Under the pieces are notes generated by a model, which saw only the letters and a program-made list of their open reading frames with translations, was not told the origin of the DNA and searched no databases. Positions 31,881 through 58,468 of a stretch of DNA of 64,000 bases are shown here, in pieces (the first letter of the stretch is position 1; each line of letters begins with the position of its first letter). The position numbers and the translations under genes were made by a program. Source of the DNA: Eleginops maclovinus (Eukaryota > Chordata > Actinopteri > Perciformes > Eleginopidae); contig NC_086363.1 in the NCBI RefSeq assembly GCF_036324505.1, positions 3,393,790 to 3,457,789 on the forward strand. Direction: 5' to 3'.

Positions 31881-32335
31881 CAGCCCAGACGTAGCAACAC
31901 ATGTACATTTTGACTCTGTAATGGAAAATGTCAATCTCTGTCGATAGTGGCACCCTGCGAACGCACCGATTCCTTCGCTTCCACCCATCGCTCTCATTAC
32001 AGGAAAATGTCACCTCATTTCCCGAGTACACGTCGCCTGATTAATTTCTGAAAAGGGGAACGAGAGGGACGGCGGGGTGAGGAGAGGTGGCATCTGTCCC
32101 GGGGACGGTCGATGGGGTTGTTTCTTTGGGTGTATGGGTTTGTGTGGCATTAAGCGGCTGTGTGTGTGTCCTGAGGATGCGATAAGGTGGCTGAGCGAGG
32201 TGTCACCCTGAAGGTGTTTCCAGACCACATGGAACAGAGAGTCCTCAGGTATGTTTTGAGCCAGGGTAACAGTGGCATGGAACATTTTTTGATCGTTCAT
32301 AAGAGAACGGTAATGTATTTACAACGTAATTTACG

Positions 32336-32384
32336 CTGGGGATACTAGGGATACTGGGGATACTGGGGATACTGGGGATACTGG
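32336..32384. repeat. 10-bp minisatellite GGGATACTGG
   Basis: About five tandem copies of a GGGATACTGG unit; the first carries an A for G. It lies 100 bases left of a full-length TTAA element. Confidence 0.85.
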
Positions 32385-32484
32385 AGACATACCCCACCAC
32401 TCTTTGAAATGCCCTGACTGAATGATCCCAAGTTTCTTGTTTCTTCTGAGTCTTCTTGAATCCACTCAGGTATTACACACTTTG

Positions 32485-32843
32485 TTAAAGAGGCCCTATA
32501 GTGCTTTTTGGGGGGTTGCCCTTTCCTGTAGTGTGTTATATAGGTTTTAGTGCATGTAAATGGTCTGCAAAGGCTAAAATCCCAGTGTTCCCTCCAGTAT
32601 TGGTGAGGGTTCCAACTCATTTTACGTGATAGGCTGAGGGGCAGGACATTTTCGACACGTGTCTAAGTGATTGAAGCGGCCAGCTAACCGATCAGAGCAG
32701 GCTGGGCTCTGGTTTCAGACAGAGGGTGAAAAGAGGGGCTGCAGCACAGGCAGTATGAGAGAAATAAACATTAACATTGAACATTAAAGCATGGAGACAT
32801 GTCCCAGGAGAGACCTGAAATGTGCAGAATATGTGTTCTTTAA
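32485..32843 (+). mobile_element. Full-length TTAA-family MITE
   Basis: Starts TTAAAGAGGCCCTATAGTGC and ends ATATGTGTTCTTTAA, about 359 bases. Both ends carry TTAA, and the ends are imperfect inverted repeats. Interior marks shared with the other copies are GTGCATGTAAATGGTCTGC, GACAGAGGGTGAAAAGAGG and GAACATTAAAGCATGGAGA. TTAA ends suggest piggyBac-type mobilisation (inference). Confidence 0.75.
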
Positions 32844-33257
32844 ACAGAATTTGGACCCGAAATTAGAATCGCCTGACTCTCAACTGATGTTAAGTTCATC
32901 TTCAAACTCTTTTTGACTCACTTATGACATTTATTGACCTTCTCATGCAGCCATATACACGAAAGCCCCTACACAAACTGTCCAAAAATCTGGGAGTGTT
33001 CCTTTAAATGGCAGAGCTGCCAGTTAGAGGTGAGAAAACAGGGCTAAGGAAGCAGGAAAAAAATACGATGTCAAACAAATGAGGCGGAGGCGAACTGGAG
33101 AGGCAGCGACAAGTGTTTTACAGCGGCTAAATAATTACCATCAGATACAACAGTGGCATTCTCCCTCCCCGCCTGTCATAAACTGGATAATGCAAACAAA
33201 TGACCCTCAAATTGAAAACTGCAGCACAACAATGGAGAGCCCCCTGTCACATCAGAA

Positions 33258-33259
<2 letters not shown>

Positions 33260-33294
<35 letters not shown>
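33260..33294. repeat. (AC)n array
   Basis: Short uninterrupted AC array. Confidence 0.93.
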
Positions 33295-33297
<3 letters not shown>

Positions 33298-33417
33298 TTT
33301 TGGGCCCTGAAAAGACACAGCTTACAATCCACATTACATTGCGATGACAGTCCAATTCTTTTCAATTTAAATACTGATTAAATTCCCCTGTTGCTTTTTG
33401 TTATCACCCCCCATGCG

Positions 33418-33420
<3 letters not shown>

Positions 33421-33466
<46 letters not shown>
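33421..33466. repeat. (TG)n array
   Basis: Uninterrupted TG array, inverted relative to the AC array 130 bases to its left. Confidence 0.95.
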
Positions 33467-33467
<1 letters not shown>

Positions 33468-34876
33468 ATGTGAGTGAAACTCAGCACAAAATTGAATATT
33501 GAATTACTGTACCTTCAATCAAGTATAAAGTTCCCGCTGCCTTGTTTTGAATACCAATATTTCATCAGTTTTCCATGCAGGACTCATTGTAAGCTACACA
33601 GAATGTAACCTTCATAATCACGATCGACCTAATGCCGCTTCACTGATGTTAATGAACACCATTTGGAGCTTCAATTGACCGTATCGCAGAAAGAACTTCA
33701 CGTCTCCTATAAGTAACCATGAATGTGTGGAATAATTGCTCGCCTGCTATCGTCCGATACATCTAAGATTGATTTCCATTCAGCTGTCCAAGAGATTAAA
33801 GTTAAACTGAGGTAGAAAAATATATAGATAAAGGATGAAAGAAAAGGAGAGGGGGGGAGACGCAGTTCACTAACCAAAGGCAAAGACCATTTATTTCTAT
33901 CATTGTGTGGAAAAGCTAAATGACGTAAGAAAATGACCACTGATCCTTAGCATGTTTAAAAAATTATATATACATCTTACTTATATCTTGGATGTAAAAA
34001 GCACTCAGAAAAATGTACTTTAAAGTTTCAAAAGTACTCATTATTGTGCTGCAACTAACCACTTTACAAATGATCAATTACTCTGCCAATGATTTTTGAG
34101 ATTAATCAATTCATCGGTAAGAAAACAAAAGACAGATCTCAGTTTCTTGAAAGTCCAGGGGGATGTCTTTGAAAGTCTTGGTTTGTTCGACGAAAAAACA
34201 ACGATATTCAGTTGAAAATAAAATAAATAAATCTGCTACTTTGTGATGTATACTTCTATATCATTATGTTTCAGAAGGAAATACATTACTTTATACATCT
34301 GTAAATGATTTCACACATGCATGTACTTCTTATTTGGCCTATATTAGACTTTCAGTATATGCTTCTTTTTTGTCATTCATGTCTTTTCCTTTTTATTAAA
34401 ACACATTTTAGTTTGGTGAATAAATACCTGCTAGTGCAAAAATAAAAACATGAACATCTGTGTCTTGTATTTAAAGCAAATGCAGATTTTTCAAACCCTA
34501 CACATTTGCATATATCAACAACTACTTGTAGAGAAAGTTGCATCAGAAGTTAGGGGGCTCCAGGACTCTGAAGGTTCAAAATAAGTTGTGCTCATAGCGG
34601 TGTCACGCTTGCAAACCACTCGCTCTTTTAGAATAAGTTCCCTCAGACTGCACAGCCTGCACGCCATGAATAAAAGGAAAGCTTCCAATTTGAAGTAAAA
34701 AGTAAATTTAGAAGAGCTTTGTTCATATCGCCGGGCGGTTTCAGTGGACAGTGACACTTTGCTTTGTTCCGTCACTCCTCTGCAGCTCCCTCTTTCTTTA
34801 TCTCTGCTCAGTGGTGCAGGGAGTGTACGGAGAAATTGAAACACTGACAAAAGACTGAGAGATTAAAGATGAGTTT

Positions 34877-34879
<3 letters not shown>
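33467..34879. other. Gene-free intergenic stretch
   Basis: AT-rich with short frames only; no exon, RNA gene or bounded element recognised. Confidence 0.4.

Positions 34880-34973
<94 letters not shown>
34880..34973. repeat. (TG)n arm of an inverted dinucleotide pair
   Basis: TG array of about 94 bases, facing an AC array at 35108-35195 across about 135 bases. Confidence 0.97.
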
Positions 34974-34974
<1 letters not shown>

Positions 34975-35107
34975 AGAGGTGAAGAGAGGCTTATTCGCTA
35001 CCCTAGCTTCTCTCTGTTTGAGACAAATGGAAGTGTTTCCTTCAAAAGACAACGCTTTGCAAGAAATATTCAAAGGTGGAGTTTCTATTTCAAGGTGCCA
35101 TCGCTTC

Positions 35108-35108
35108 A

Positions 35109-35195
<87 letters not shown>
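35108..35195. repeat. (AC)n arm of an inverted dinucleotide pair
   Basis: AC array of about 88 bases. Directly after it begins a truncated TTAA-family element. Confidence 0.97.
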
Positions 35196-35196
<1 letters not shown>

Positions 35197-35200
<4 letters not shown>

Positions 35201-35289
35201 AACTTTGCAGACCATTTACATGCACAAAGCCCTATATAACACACTAATGGAAAGGGAAACCCCCTGATAGCATAGTAGGGTCTCTTTAA
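35197..35289 (-). mobile_element. TTAA-family element, 5' fragment, minus
   Basis: Reads TTTGCAGACCATTTACATGCA through GTAGGGTCTCTTTAA, the inverted first ~95 bases of the family. The remainder is missing, and an AC array sits at the break. Confidence 0.7.
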
Positions 35290-36340
35290 CCATCTGTGTT
35301 CCTCTATGTCAACAAACATCAGCAGTGAGGGTTGAATTTTCATCAATTCACCATGTTTGCACACAGTTTTCTGACACCATTAATCTCCGTTTATGTGACG
35401 TGTTCTAACAATTGATGCTGGCGTCCAGAAACCTTATGCTGGCAAACATTCGTCCGACTTATCTACACACCTGTGTGCACTCTGTCTCAGGTGGGGAGCC
35501 CGAGTTCAGAGCTTATTGGAAACATTGACACTGTCACGAGCTATTTGCACAACGTGTGTGTGAGTGTGTGTGGGACTCAGTGCTCATTGAGGAGTGGAGG
35601 GCTCTTTTTAGGCCAGAAAAAAAGGTAAATGTCACCTTCCCTTTGGGGTTGCTGCTCTCACACGGTCGTTGAGGGAGCTCTGACAGTGTATCTGTCTGTA
35701 AAGGTTGAAAAGGTAAGTCTGTTCTCTTTATCTCCTCACCTCTTGTTCTCGCTCCCTGACCTTCTGCACAAATTCACAACATCTTTAAAACATTTTGGAG
35801 AGAAAAGATTTATTCTCCCAAACCATTTCAAACCTGCTTGGGATTGTATGAATGTTTACAAGCATGAAAAGATGCAGCTACTGGGTGTAAGGTCTTTTTC
35901 TCTCAGGTGAACGTGTTGACATGCACCTGAAAGCAACATCAATAAAAGCAAACAACAGAGCGGAGTATTTCTGTCCACCTGCGGCCTCTGATAAAACAGT
36001 CCACCCACAGAGCTAGCCCCACCAGGTTACCGCTTTGATTTCCTTATGTTTACTTCATATACAGGGAGAAATAATCAGTCTGATAACAGGTCACACGTAA
36101 TGTTTCAAACTGCACTGAAAAGATATTTCACATTATATTGAGACAGAAACAAATAGCAGTGTTCTCATACTCTGTGAAAGAGAATTAAGACAATAATTGA
36201 TGCATGAAAGCTGAGGTGGTATTTGTCCTACTTTGTGAGATATAAAGTGCTTTTCTCCATGTCAGGTATTATTAGTGTTAATCTGAACTGAAATGACAAG
36301 ACACGGGAGGCAGAACACTTGTGTTTCAGGTTCACATTTG
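35290..36340. other. Gene-free intergenic stretch
   Basis: No exon or bounded element recognised; contains short GT-rich pieces near 35553-35572. Confidence 0.4.
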
Positions 36341-36354
36341 TATTAGCTGTTCCT

Positions 36355-36560
36355 CTACTGTGACATGTCTCCGTGCTTTAATGTTCAAAACGCTCTTTAT
36401 GTTCCTCATACTGCCTGTGCTGCAGCTCCTCTTTTTCACCCTCTGTCTGAAACCAGAGCCCAGTCTGCTCTGATTGGTTAGCTGGCCGGCTGTGTTGTGA
36501 TTGGTCAACCGCTTAGAGACGTCCCGCCCCTTTAGCCTATCAAGTATATTGTGTTGGAGT
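36355..36560 (-). mobile_element. TTAA-family element, 3' part, minus
   Basis: ACATGTCTCCGTGCTTTAA, CCTCTTTTTCACCCTCTGTC, CAGAGCCCAGTCTGCTCTG and CCCGCCCCTTTAGCCTATCA match the family interior. The 5' end is cut off near 36560. Confidence 0.7.
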
Positions 36561-37019
36561 CCGGAAAAAATGAAGAGACCACGCATGTATGGCAGCTATT
36601 CCATTGTCTGTTGAGTTCCAACACAGAGAAAAATTGTCAGTAGTTTATAGAATACAATCATGAAAATACATTCATTTAAGTCAAAGTAATAACTATAAAT
36701 AATTAAACTAGATAAACTGATAATGCTCAATTTTTTCCGCAGTTGTATGTGTTTCATTCGTCCAATACATTTCTTCCAAGTCATTTAGCACGAGAGTCTT
36801 TAGCAGACAAATTAACACGTAGAGAATAAAGGTTCCAGCCATGAATGAATGTCAAATCAGCATTTACTTGTTTGAATACCCATGTCCCCCATAATTAGGA
36901 CCAAAAGACTGCTTCTTTTTCTCCTCAGAAACTGTAAAAGGACCTTTAAGTGTACGCTGAATCACGATCTTTAAAAAGGTGCTGCTTTTTTACTTCCAAC
37001 TGCTGTGTCCGATTGCATG

Positions 37020-37184
<165 letters not shown>

Positions 37185-37717
37185 ATTTGAGTGGTGCTCA
37201 TTTGTTTGGCTTATTTTAGAATCCAACTTCCTCCCCTCCTGATCTAATTTCCTGACACTCAGCTTCACCGGGGCAACACACATGATCACATTGCACCCAA
37301 GAGCTGGAAACACCAGCACTTTGCAACCAGTGCAAACAACTCAACTGCAAAATAGCTATGGACACCACGGCAGGTGCTTTTTCTCCTATGAAGTCACCTT
37401 TCCATCACAGACACACACGAGACTTTTTGCGTGACAGTGCTCGCGTCTTTTGTCAGACACTGAAGATTCTTTGCAACGTCACAGATGATCGATGCCTGTC
37501 TGGTGAGGACAGTGTCTGCACATGGTGCTGCATTGCTCCACTCAAAGTCCATCATCTTTCCATCTCGCTTTTTCCACCTCAGTCCCCACTCTTCACTTCC
37601 CCTCGTAATAGGATTCATAGATCCAGACACACGTCCTATTCAATTCAGACAATGGGGGACTCTCAGCACTCACCAGGAGGAAATAAGAACTCCGAAGCAA
37701 ATAGGACTTTCAGACTC

Positions 37718-37719
<2 letters not shown>

Positions 37720-37802
<83 letters not shown>

Positions 37803-37807
37803 GTGTG
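37720..37807. repeat. (TG)n array
   Basis: TG array of about 88 bases with one C interruption near 37798. Confidence 0.97.
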
Positions 37808-37809
37808 GC

Positions 37810-38960
37810 CCCCATACCCTATGATATAATCACGGGTGACTGCCCAATATGACACATGTGAGGTGACAGACTATAATGAGAAACAGTGTTGGAACAGGGG
37901 GAAAAGATGGACGACTGAGTATCCGTTCATGTGTGTTTCTGCAAAAAAAAAGAAGTAGCTACAAGTGAGAGAAAAGAGAGGAAAAATAAATTACGAGATG
38001 AAAAAGCCAGAGCAACAGGCTTGTCCTAATGACTTTCCCTTTGCCTCATCTTCTCCCCATGCGCTCATATCAACCCTGTAACTCAGCAGAACTAATATCT
38101 CGACGACTCCCAGAGAAGGTGGGAGTATTTCTGGGCCTCCCGACTTCCAATTATAAGTCCATTTGGTCACGGGTGTTTGAGGAGCGAGAGCAGAGACAGA
38201 AAGAGAGGCAGAGAGATTTAAATATTTTTGCAAGTTGGTTCCTCTCTCCATCTCCGCTCCCGCTCACCGATCAATTTCCCCATTTCACAACCTTGGAAAC
38301 TCTTCGGGGGTCACGCCAAATCTCTGAGTGCCCTCTCGTGAAAAACTGAATAATTATCCAAACTGTATGAATCAGAAAAGATTGTCGATGATTTATTCAT
38401 GTGTTATTTTATTGAGGCAGAGCTGCATAATAGAGCCGTAACGAATGAGATAGATGCTGACTGCTTAAAAAAAAAAATACAGAGACAGCGATGAAAGAAG
38501 AGGAGAGGCCGGCTGTCAGGAGTGATTGAGTCAAATGGACCGACGGAGAGACCAGACGGATGTTACAGCTTCACTCAGAAATGTATGATGGAGTCATTCA
38601 AAAATACTTTCCAGCTTTACTTCAGATGTTTAAATGTCTGGCTTCAGTCTACTAACTGCTGACAACTTTATAACAGTTTGAAAAATGAAAGTTAAATTCA
38701 CACTGAAGTCAAATTAAGATACTTCGCCAGGAAGCAAAAGGTACATCCTGTGTTTTATGATCATGTTTGTGATCTTAGCTTCACCATCAGATGTATTAAA
38801 CCAAGTGCGTCAACTTTATCAAAAGTGCCAGCTTCAAGCGATCATTTAATACAGAAAATTGCCCAAAAAAAAGTGCAATTAATCGTCTATTATGTTGAAG
38901 TTAAAGGTGGTGCTGTGGTTGAATATTGTCTAATAACAAAACCGTACAATCAGTATTACT
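37810..38960. other. Gene-free intergenic stretch
   Basis: Only short frames without family resemblance. Purine-rich at 38170-38220 and 38475-38520. Confidence 0.4.
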
Positions 38961-40070
38961 TTAAAGGTGCCATAGAATGCATCTATCTGGTGTTTTAAAT
39001 TGTTCTCTGATGTCTACAAAGAAGGTATATAACTTTGGTTGTGTCAGGATTGGGGAAAGGACCCAGGCGCAGAAGCGATAGGGGAGGCAGGGGTTCAAAG
39101 GTATAACAAAGGGAGAGCTTTTATTAATAAAAAGCTGGTGACACAAATGCAAAACTAGGGACAAAGGAAAAGTATCGAATGAGAACAAAGGCAAACCGGT
39201 GGAAAAAGGAGGGCTGAAAAAGGGCAATCCAAGACATCACGGAGAAACAGCAAGAAATGACGAACAACGCAAAGGAAAGCCCAGAGTAAATACAGAGGAG
39301 GGTAACCACAAGACAAGAAACAGCTGGGAAGGGGGAGGAGAAACACAGGGGCAACAGGTGAGCACGATCAGACAATCAGACAGGAGGGAAACTAAAGACA
39401 GGAAGTAAACAGACAAGACAGGAAGTGACAAAACAAGATACATTTCAAAATAAAACGGTAAACTATAAATACAACAACGGAAATCCTAACAGGTTGATCC
39501 AAAACATGTCCAGATGCGGTTTTACAGACCCATTTACAACCCTATGATTTGGTCGTGGAATGAAACGAGCTGAATTGCCTTATTTGGGGCTCATTTAAAT
39601 AATTATGACGAGCTCTGCTCTGATTGGCTGGTTTACAAGGAGCAATCCATGGCTGCCTCAGAGCCCACAGAAGTAAGTGAAGTACGTGAAACTGTGAGAG
39701 ATGAACCATAGAGGCTATTGGCATCCAACCTTACATGTTTGAGCCTTTATCGGAGCAGGAAACCGAGGAATCTGAAGAACAGCCAGTTGGTCGGAGATTG
39801 GAGAGCAGCGTTACGGAGTGGTAAGTGTTAGCTAGTGTTTCCAGCAGCTGGTGTATGCAAATGGTGGGGCTAGACTACCGTATGTGACGTCACATACAGG
39901 GTTGGTTTTAATCCGCCCATTTCTCCGCTGTGATATGCATATTCATGATTTGCACGTGAAGGAGGAAACAATGGTGTTTGAGGTTCACGGTATTTCAGCT
40001 CAATGTACCGAACTCTCCTTATTCAACTATGCCAAGTGAAATACAGTTTTCCATTCTACGGCACCTTTAA
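38961..40070. mobile_element. TTAA-ended non-autonomous element (outer)
   Basis: Ends are TTAAAGGTGCCATAGAATG and CATTCTACGGCACCTTTAA, inverted with one mismatch. Without the inner insertion the element is about 655 bases. It includes TATGTGACGTCACATA, a palindromic CRE-like site, near 39880. No transposase frame was recognised. It is a different family from the ~360-bp TTAA elements but shares TTAAAG ends. Confidence 0.75.
39042..39491. mobile_element. Inner element nested in the TTAA element
   Basis: 450 bases beginning TGTCAGGATT and ending AATCCTAACA (9 of 10 inverted), flanked by GGTTG at 39037-39041 and 39492-39496. Removing it and one flank restores continuous outer sequence. TG...CA ends with a 5-bp duplication also fit a solo LTR, so the class is open. 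No coding capacity. Confidence 0.75.
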
Positions 40071-41640
40071 TAATAATTACTTCTCTGATTTAGATTTTTA
40101 TAAACACAAGTGGAGCCAATTAATCATGAAACTGTAAATACTGTGTCCATTAGATAACAACATAGTCCTGCTTTCCTCAGGACATCATTTTGTGAACAAT
40201 AAATGGCATGAAAACCCCAAAACGCAATGCAAATTTAAGTAGGAACTCTAAAACTATGTGTAATTTCTTTGCACTTTAGAAATAATGTCACAGATTCTGG
40301 AGTAGGTTCAAACATGTATAAAAAAGTATGTTGTTTTGGAAAATAAAAAGGCCTGCATTTCACTCTGATATCAGCCATGATGGTGGATCAGAGGCTTGCT
40401 CAGCCCTGCTGTCAGAAGACTCTGAACCCCGTTAAGATTAATCAGCAGTCATAAAATCCACTGCAACTGAAGCTGTGGCTAAGCAACAGCAAAGCTTTAA
40501 TCATAGCTATACATATTACTTGCTGTCACTTAGTAGACTGTTTGCACCTTCATAGACTTACAGGCATTCATGTATGTCTAATTAAAACAGAAGAAGATCT
40601 ACCTTGGAGCCTATTACATGCAGTTTTAAATTAAAGAGGACATACATTGCTCTATAATGTGCTCTCCTTGCAGACTTTAAATATAGTTTAATACTCAAAA
40701 GTGAATTCATATTACTGATCAGACACGTCTTCATGGATCCCTGGAGAAATCTGCATTTGTTTTACGTCACTGAAAGTCATTCAGTGTCTTTATACTCTCT
40801 GAGAGTCTGATTGTTTTTCTAATGTGTGTTGGTGACTCTTCCTCTGATGTTAGCAGGTAATTGTTCACTGTCCAATAAGAGCAAACGTGGACGAAGTGAA
40901 GCGCCACAGTTGGCTCCTGAGAGGCGCCGAGGATGATCACATCTGATGACTCACTCTGACCTGTATTGATCACAGAGGAGAGAAGCCCCCTTTAACATGC
41001 TCTTACAGGGAGAGGGGCTTTGTGTGCCAGATATTGTTATGGTCTGGACTCCCTGGTGACAGCTCTTCACTGACGGGAAGCCTTTTCTCTGTGCTTCACT
41101 GACGCATATTCACAGGGCACAGAGGCAGACAAAAGAGGAACAATAGAGGAATGAATATGCAGCACTCACAGCTTTTTGGGGTTTTACGTGTGCACCTTTT
41201 TTTTGGCTTATTGTCTTCACAAACACAAACGCAAAACAGTGATTATGCACTAGAGAGTGTGAGGCTGTTAAGGGAAGCCCAAATATAAAATTCAAACCCC
41301 TAATAAACTCCATATTCACCAGAAATGTCAGTAGTCCATGCATTTCAATTTGGTGCGCTTTACATTTTTTCTCAAATATGTTGAGGAGCCTCAAAGAAAC
41401 TCTTTCTGCAAACTCTCCATCCAAAAGCTAAACATATCAACACAAGAATATGTGTCTGTCTTCAGTTGCAAATGTATTTTTTTATTGCTTTAGCTGCCGG
41501 CAAAAAAGGTCAAATAACTAAACACTGATTTGGTGATTATTTATGTACACAGGCTGATTTAATATTCATCAGGAACACATTTTCCTCACACACCGTGGCG
41601 TTGATACTGGTCTCAGGAGAACTCTTAAACACCAATGTTC
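40071..41640. other. Gene-free intergenic stretch
   Basis: AT-rich, unique-looking. No exon, RNA gene or paired terminal repeats recognised. Confidence 0.4.
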
Positions 41641-41641
41641 G

Positions 41642-43500
<1,859 letters not shown>

Positions 43501-43506
43501 CTAGGG

Positions 43507-44916
43507 CAGGGGTGGCCAACCAGTCAGAGACTAAGAGACAATTATTTGACTGTGTTGCTGCAAAGAGCCACATCATACACACATCGTGGATGTATGTCCG
43601 CCCACTTCTCTCGTGCCGTTTCTCTTTTGCTCTCACCCTTTCTGTGTGCTCCAGGGGCATAGCTAGTTTTGAAGTTTGAGTGGGGTGGACTTCACATCCT
43701 CTAGGGGGGTCCGGGGGCATGCTTCCCCGGGCAGATTTTTAAAAACACTTTGAAGTGAGTTGCATGCTTCTGGTGCACTTTGAGAGCAAAATTAAGAGGC
43801 TACACAATACAACTGTGTGGTCTTGGTAGGGGAGGGGGCACAACTCTCAACACTAATGTGAGACATAAAAAATATATATACATTTTCTTTTCAATTTCAA
43901 AATGTTCATTTGGGTGGGATTATTATTTTTTTAGGTGGGCTGAAGTTCACCTAAAATAGGTATAGCTACACCACTGGGGTGCTCCCTCACTCTATTCCTC
44001 TGTGCCCCTCTCTATCTCTCTCACATAGAAAATGAAAATCTAAAAATGTACAATAATTGACACAGACACACACACTCAAAGACACACCCTCCAATAGAGA
44101 CACACTCTGTCACACAGACAGAAACACATACCTCTGCTAAGCCAGATTTCTTGTAAATGTCACACACCATGATATTGACAGAAAGTATTAAGACCAGAGG
44201 CCAGTTATTTTCAGCCATTAAGATTGTGTGCACTGCCTCACACACACTCTCACTTCATCATGTGAAAACTACTTTATATTACTGCATGTTGCTTCTTTGA
44301 ACTCAGTTGGCAATCATTGCCTTGAGCAATCCTTTACAAATCTGGCTTACAATATTTAAGTGTTTGTATTTAAAACAAACCCATGACTAAGGTTGGTTCA
44401 AATACTGCTTCATGAGTTATTTAAAAATAACTGAAGTGTATTTTAGTTAATTATCCTTGTATGATAACTATCTGAACGTTTACCCTGTGACTGGCAGAAG
44501 CTCTGCTGACAGAGATGCACTTTCTCTCAGGAGTCCTTCTGTGTCGGTGGCCAGCTTTCCGTGATCAGGCCCTCTCACACACATCTACAACTGCAAAGTG
44601 TTACCGTTTTGATTTGACAACTTTGTATTGAGTTATTTCGGTTTTATTTTTCACCATTCAGAAGCAGATCTCTCCCTTCACTGTCACATCGCGAGTTCAG
44701 TAGAACCCGCATCCTGTACTGCAGGATGTGCATTCTGATTGGCTAAAGCACTTCTGTGTCGAAAACTCTGTGTAACAATAGGCCTGGAACTTGTGTGTTG
44801 TTAACCCTTTTTGAACTTGGATACATATGCGCAAACCCCCCCCCACACACACAATTAAAATTCCATATGTACTGAGGAGCCGCATGAGACTGGGAGCCGC
44901 GGGTTGGCCACCCCTG
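43507..44916. mobile_element. hAT-type non-autonomous element (outer)
   Basis: Ends CAGGGGTGGCCAACC and GGTTGGCCACCCCTG are perfect inverted repeats. The flanks ATCTAGGG (43499-43506) and ATCTAGGG (44917-44924) form a perfect 8-bp duplication, the hAT hallmark. Total 1410 bases, of which 325 are a nested second element. No transposase frame is recognisable. Confidence 0.88.
43652..43976. mobile_element. Second hAT-like element nested in the first
   Basis: Begins CAGGGGCATAGCTA and ends TAGCTACACCACTG. Flanks GTGTGCTC (43644-43651) and GGGTGCTC (43977-43984) match at 7 of 8 bases. The interior holds matching CTTCA and TGAAG arms but no open frame. Confidence 0.72.
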
Positions 44917-45099
44917 ATCTAGGGCATGCTTATGACATCTACTCGTTACAATTAAGTGTAACTGTTATTTCTGAGGGTTACAACATGTTGTTTTCACGCT
45001 TGGCCTTGTACTTTGATGTGGTCTGACCATGTAAATGCTTAACTCATAAAATGTTAAGCTAAGATGTTTCAGTTTGCCCTCAGACAATGGGATCATCTA

Positions 45100-45190
45100 G
45101 TGTGTTGTATAGGTTTTTGTGCATGGAAATGGTCTGCAAAGGCTTAAAATATTCCCTTCCAGTGGGAGTTTCTCTACCATAACATTCCCT
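45100..45190 (+). mobile_element. TTAA-family element, internal fragment
   Basis: Shares TAGTGTGTTGTATAGGTTTT, GCATGGAAATGGTCTGCAAA and GGGAGTTTCTCTACCA with the full copies. Both element ends are missing. Confidence 0.6.
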
Positions 45191-45995
45191 TCATACATAA
45201 GTAGGTCCATCAAGCACATACCGACAGCAACAACACTCACCTACCATTGCAGGGATGTTGAACTTCTTGCAGGGTTGCAGCTTGGATTCTTGGTGGAAAG
45301 TCAAGGAGGGATTGTTACTTTCCTCTGTAAAAAAATGACTCTTGCAGGTTTCACATAACATGAGTGAGCAGCTGGTTAATGAGCAATATATACTAAGCTA
45401 CCTGAGTTTCTGCTTTTAACAACTCCACAAATGTCTTGCAGAGATCCTGTCATCAGCAGGTAGTTCCTCTGCCTCCATTGCACCCCATGGGACCGCATTT
45501 CAGAAGCAAATGTACAGTATTTAACAGCAAAGCATGTTTTGATCGCGTTCAAATTGCGCCGTGAATCAATCATATGTTATTTCTTCAATTTACAAAATTA
45601 ATTTGGAAGTCAAAAAAATACTTCTCTCTTTTTTTTTTTTACAAGATATCCCCCACACTTGCTCCGTATGCAAGATAACTATTCTCAACTCAAGAAACTT
45701 AACAGCAAAGCAAAATAACCTTTTATATGTTCTAAATTTTGGTTCACGTTTTCTTCAAAGCTGTACTGTTATCCTTCCAGCTGCAAGAGGCTGCTGCTGC
45801 TGAGAATTTTCATCCTTTTCAATTTCACTTCTGAGTATATTTACTACAGTTATAACTTTTTACTATATATGGGGACATATTGTTGATTTCTTTCATGGTG
45901 ACAATTTGAAGAGTCGATTTTGTATAAAAACAAACTACCAAGGAAGCAAGAACTTCTGTTGAGACCTAGCCTCTTGTCTCATAACATAACATCTC

Positions 45996-46001
45996 TTTAT
46001 T
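45996..46001 (-). terminator. Candidate poly(A) signal of EXT1-type gene
   Basis: TTTATT on the + strand reads AATAAA on the gene strand, about 605 bases past the stop codon. Other A/T-rich hexamers nearby could serve instead. Confidence 0.3.
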
Positions 46002-46605
46002 TCTTTTTTTAAATGCTTTATACAGACAGGAACTGCTGTTGAAAATCTACAATAGTATACAAGAGGCATATTGCCATTGCTCGGGGTGTTTTATAGCAGC
46101 GGTCCCACCCAAAAAAAGTCTTTACTGTACACACACAACCCCAGAGAGTTTATGAATACAATCTATAACCCATACATCTCTTGACATTATACTGTATACT
46201 CTACAGTACAACTTCCACAATAAACATATCTCTGGGAGTTTCTATTTTTTTTTCAAACACAATGTTTTTCAGGTCCTTGTACGGCTGTCTTGTTCAAACC
46301 ATGCAACACACACTGTATCTCTGTGGTCTAACTGAATGAGTCCGGGTCTTTGTTGCATGTGTGTCCATGCATTTGTATTTTTGTCATAGATGGCGGGAGT
46401 GCAGAGTCACCACGCATATAGAATCTGTGTTTTTTAATTCATAGAAACACGCATTTAAATGCCTTATGCGTACCATAGTGTTTCATCATGTAATGTATAT
46501 GTGTGAGTTTTCTCTTTAAAGCCTCACAAATGTTCACATTCAGCGGTTGAATTCTTCTGACGGACACACACACAATGATTTGGTGTGCAGGCTATCGTGG
46601 TGCAT

Positions 46606-58468
<11,863 letters not shown>

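Noticed and set aside
34798..35364. 188-codon minus-strand frame and similar Cys-Val or Thr-His frames elsewhere
   Set aside because: They arise from (GT)n/(AC)n arrays, which lack stop codons in the relevant frames.
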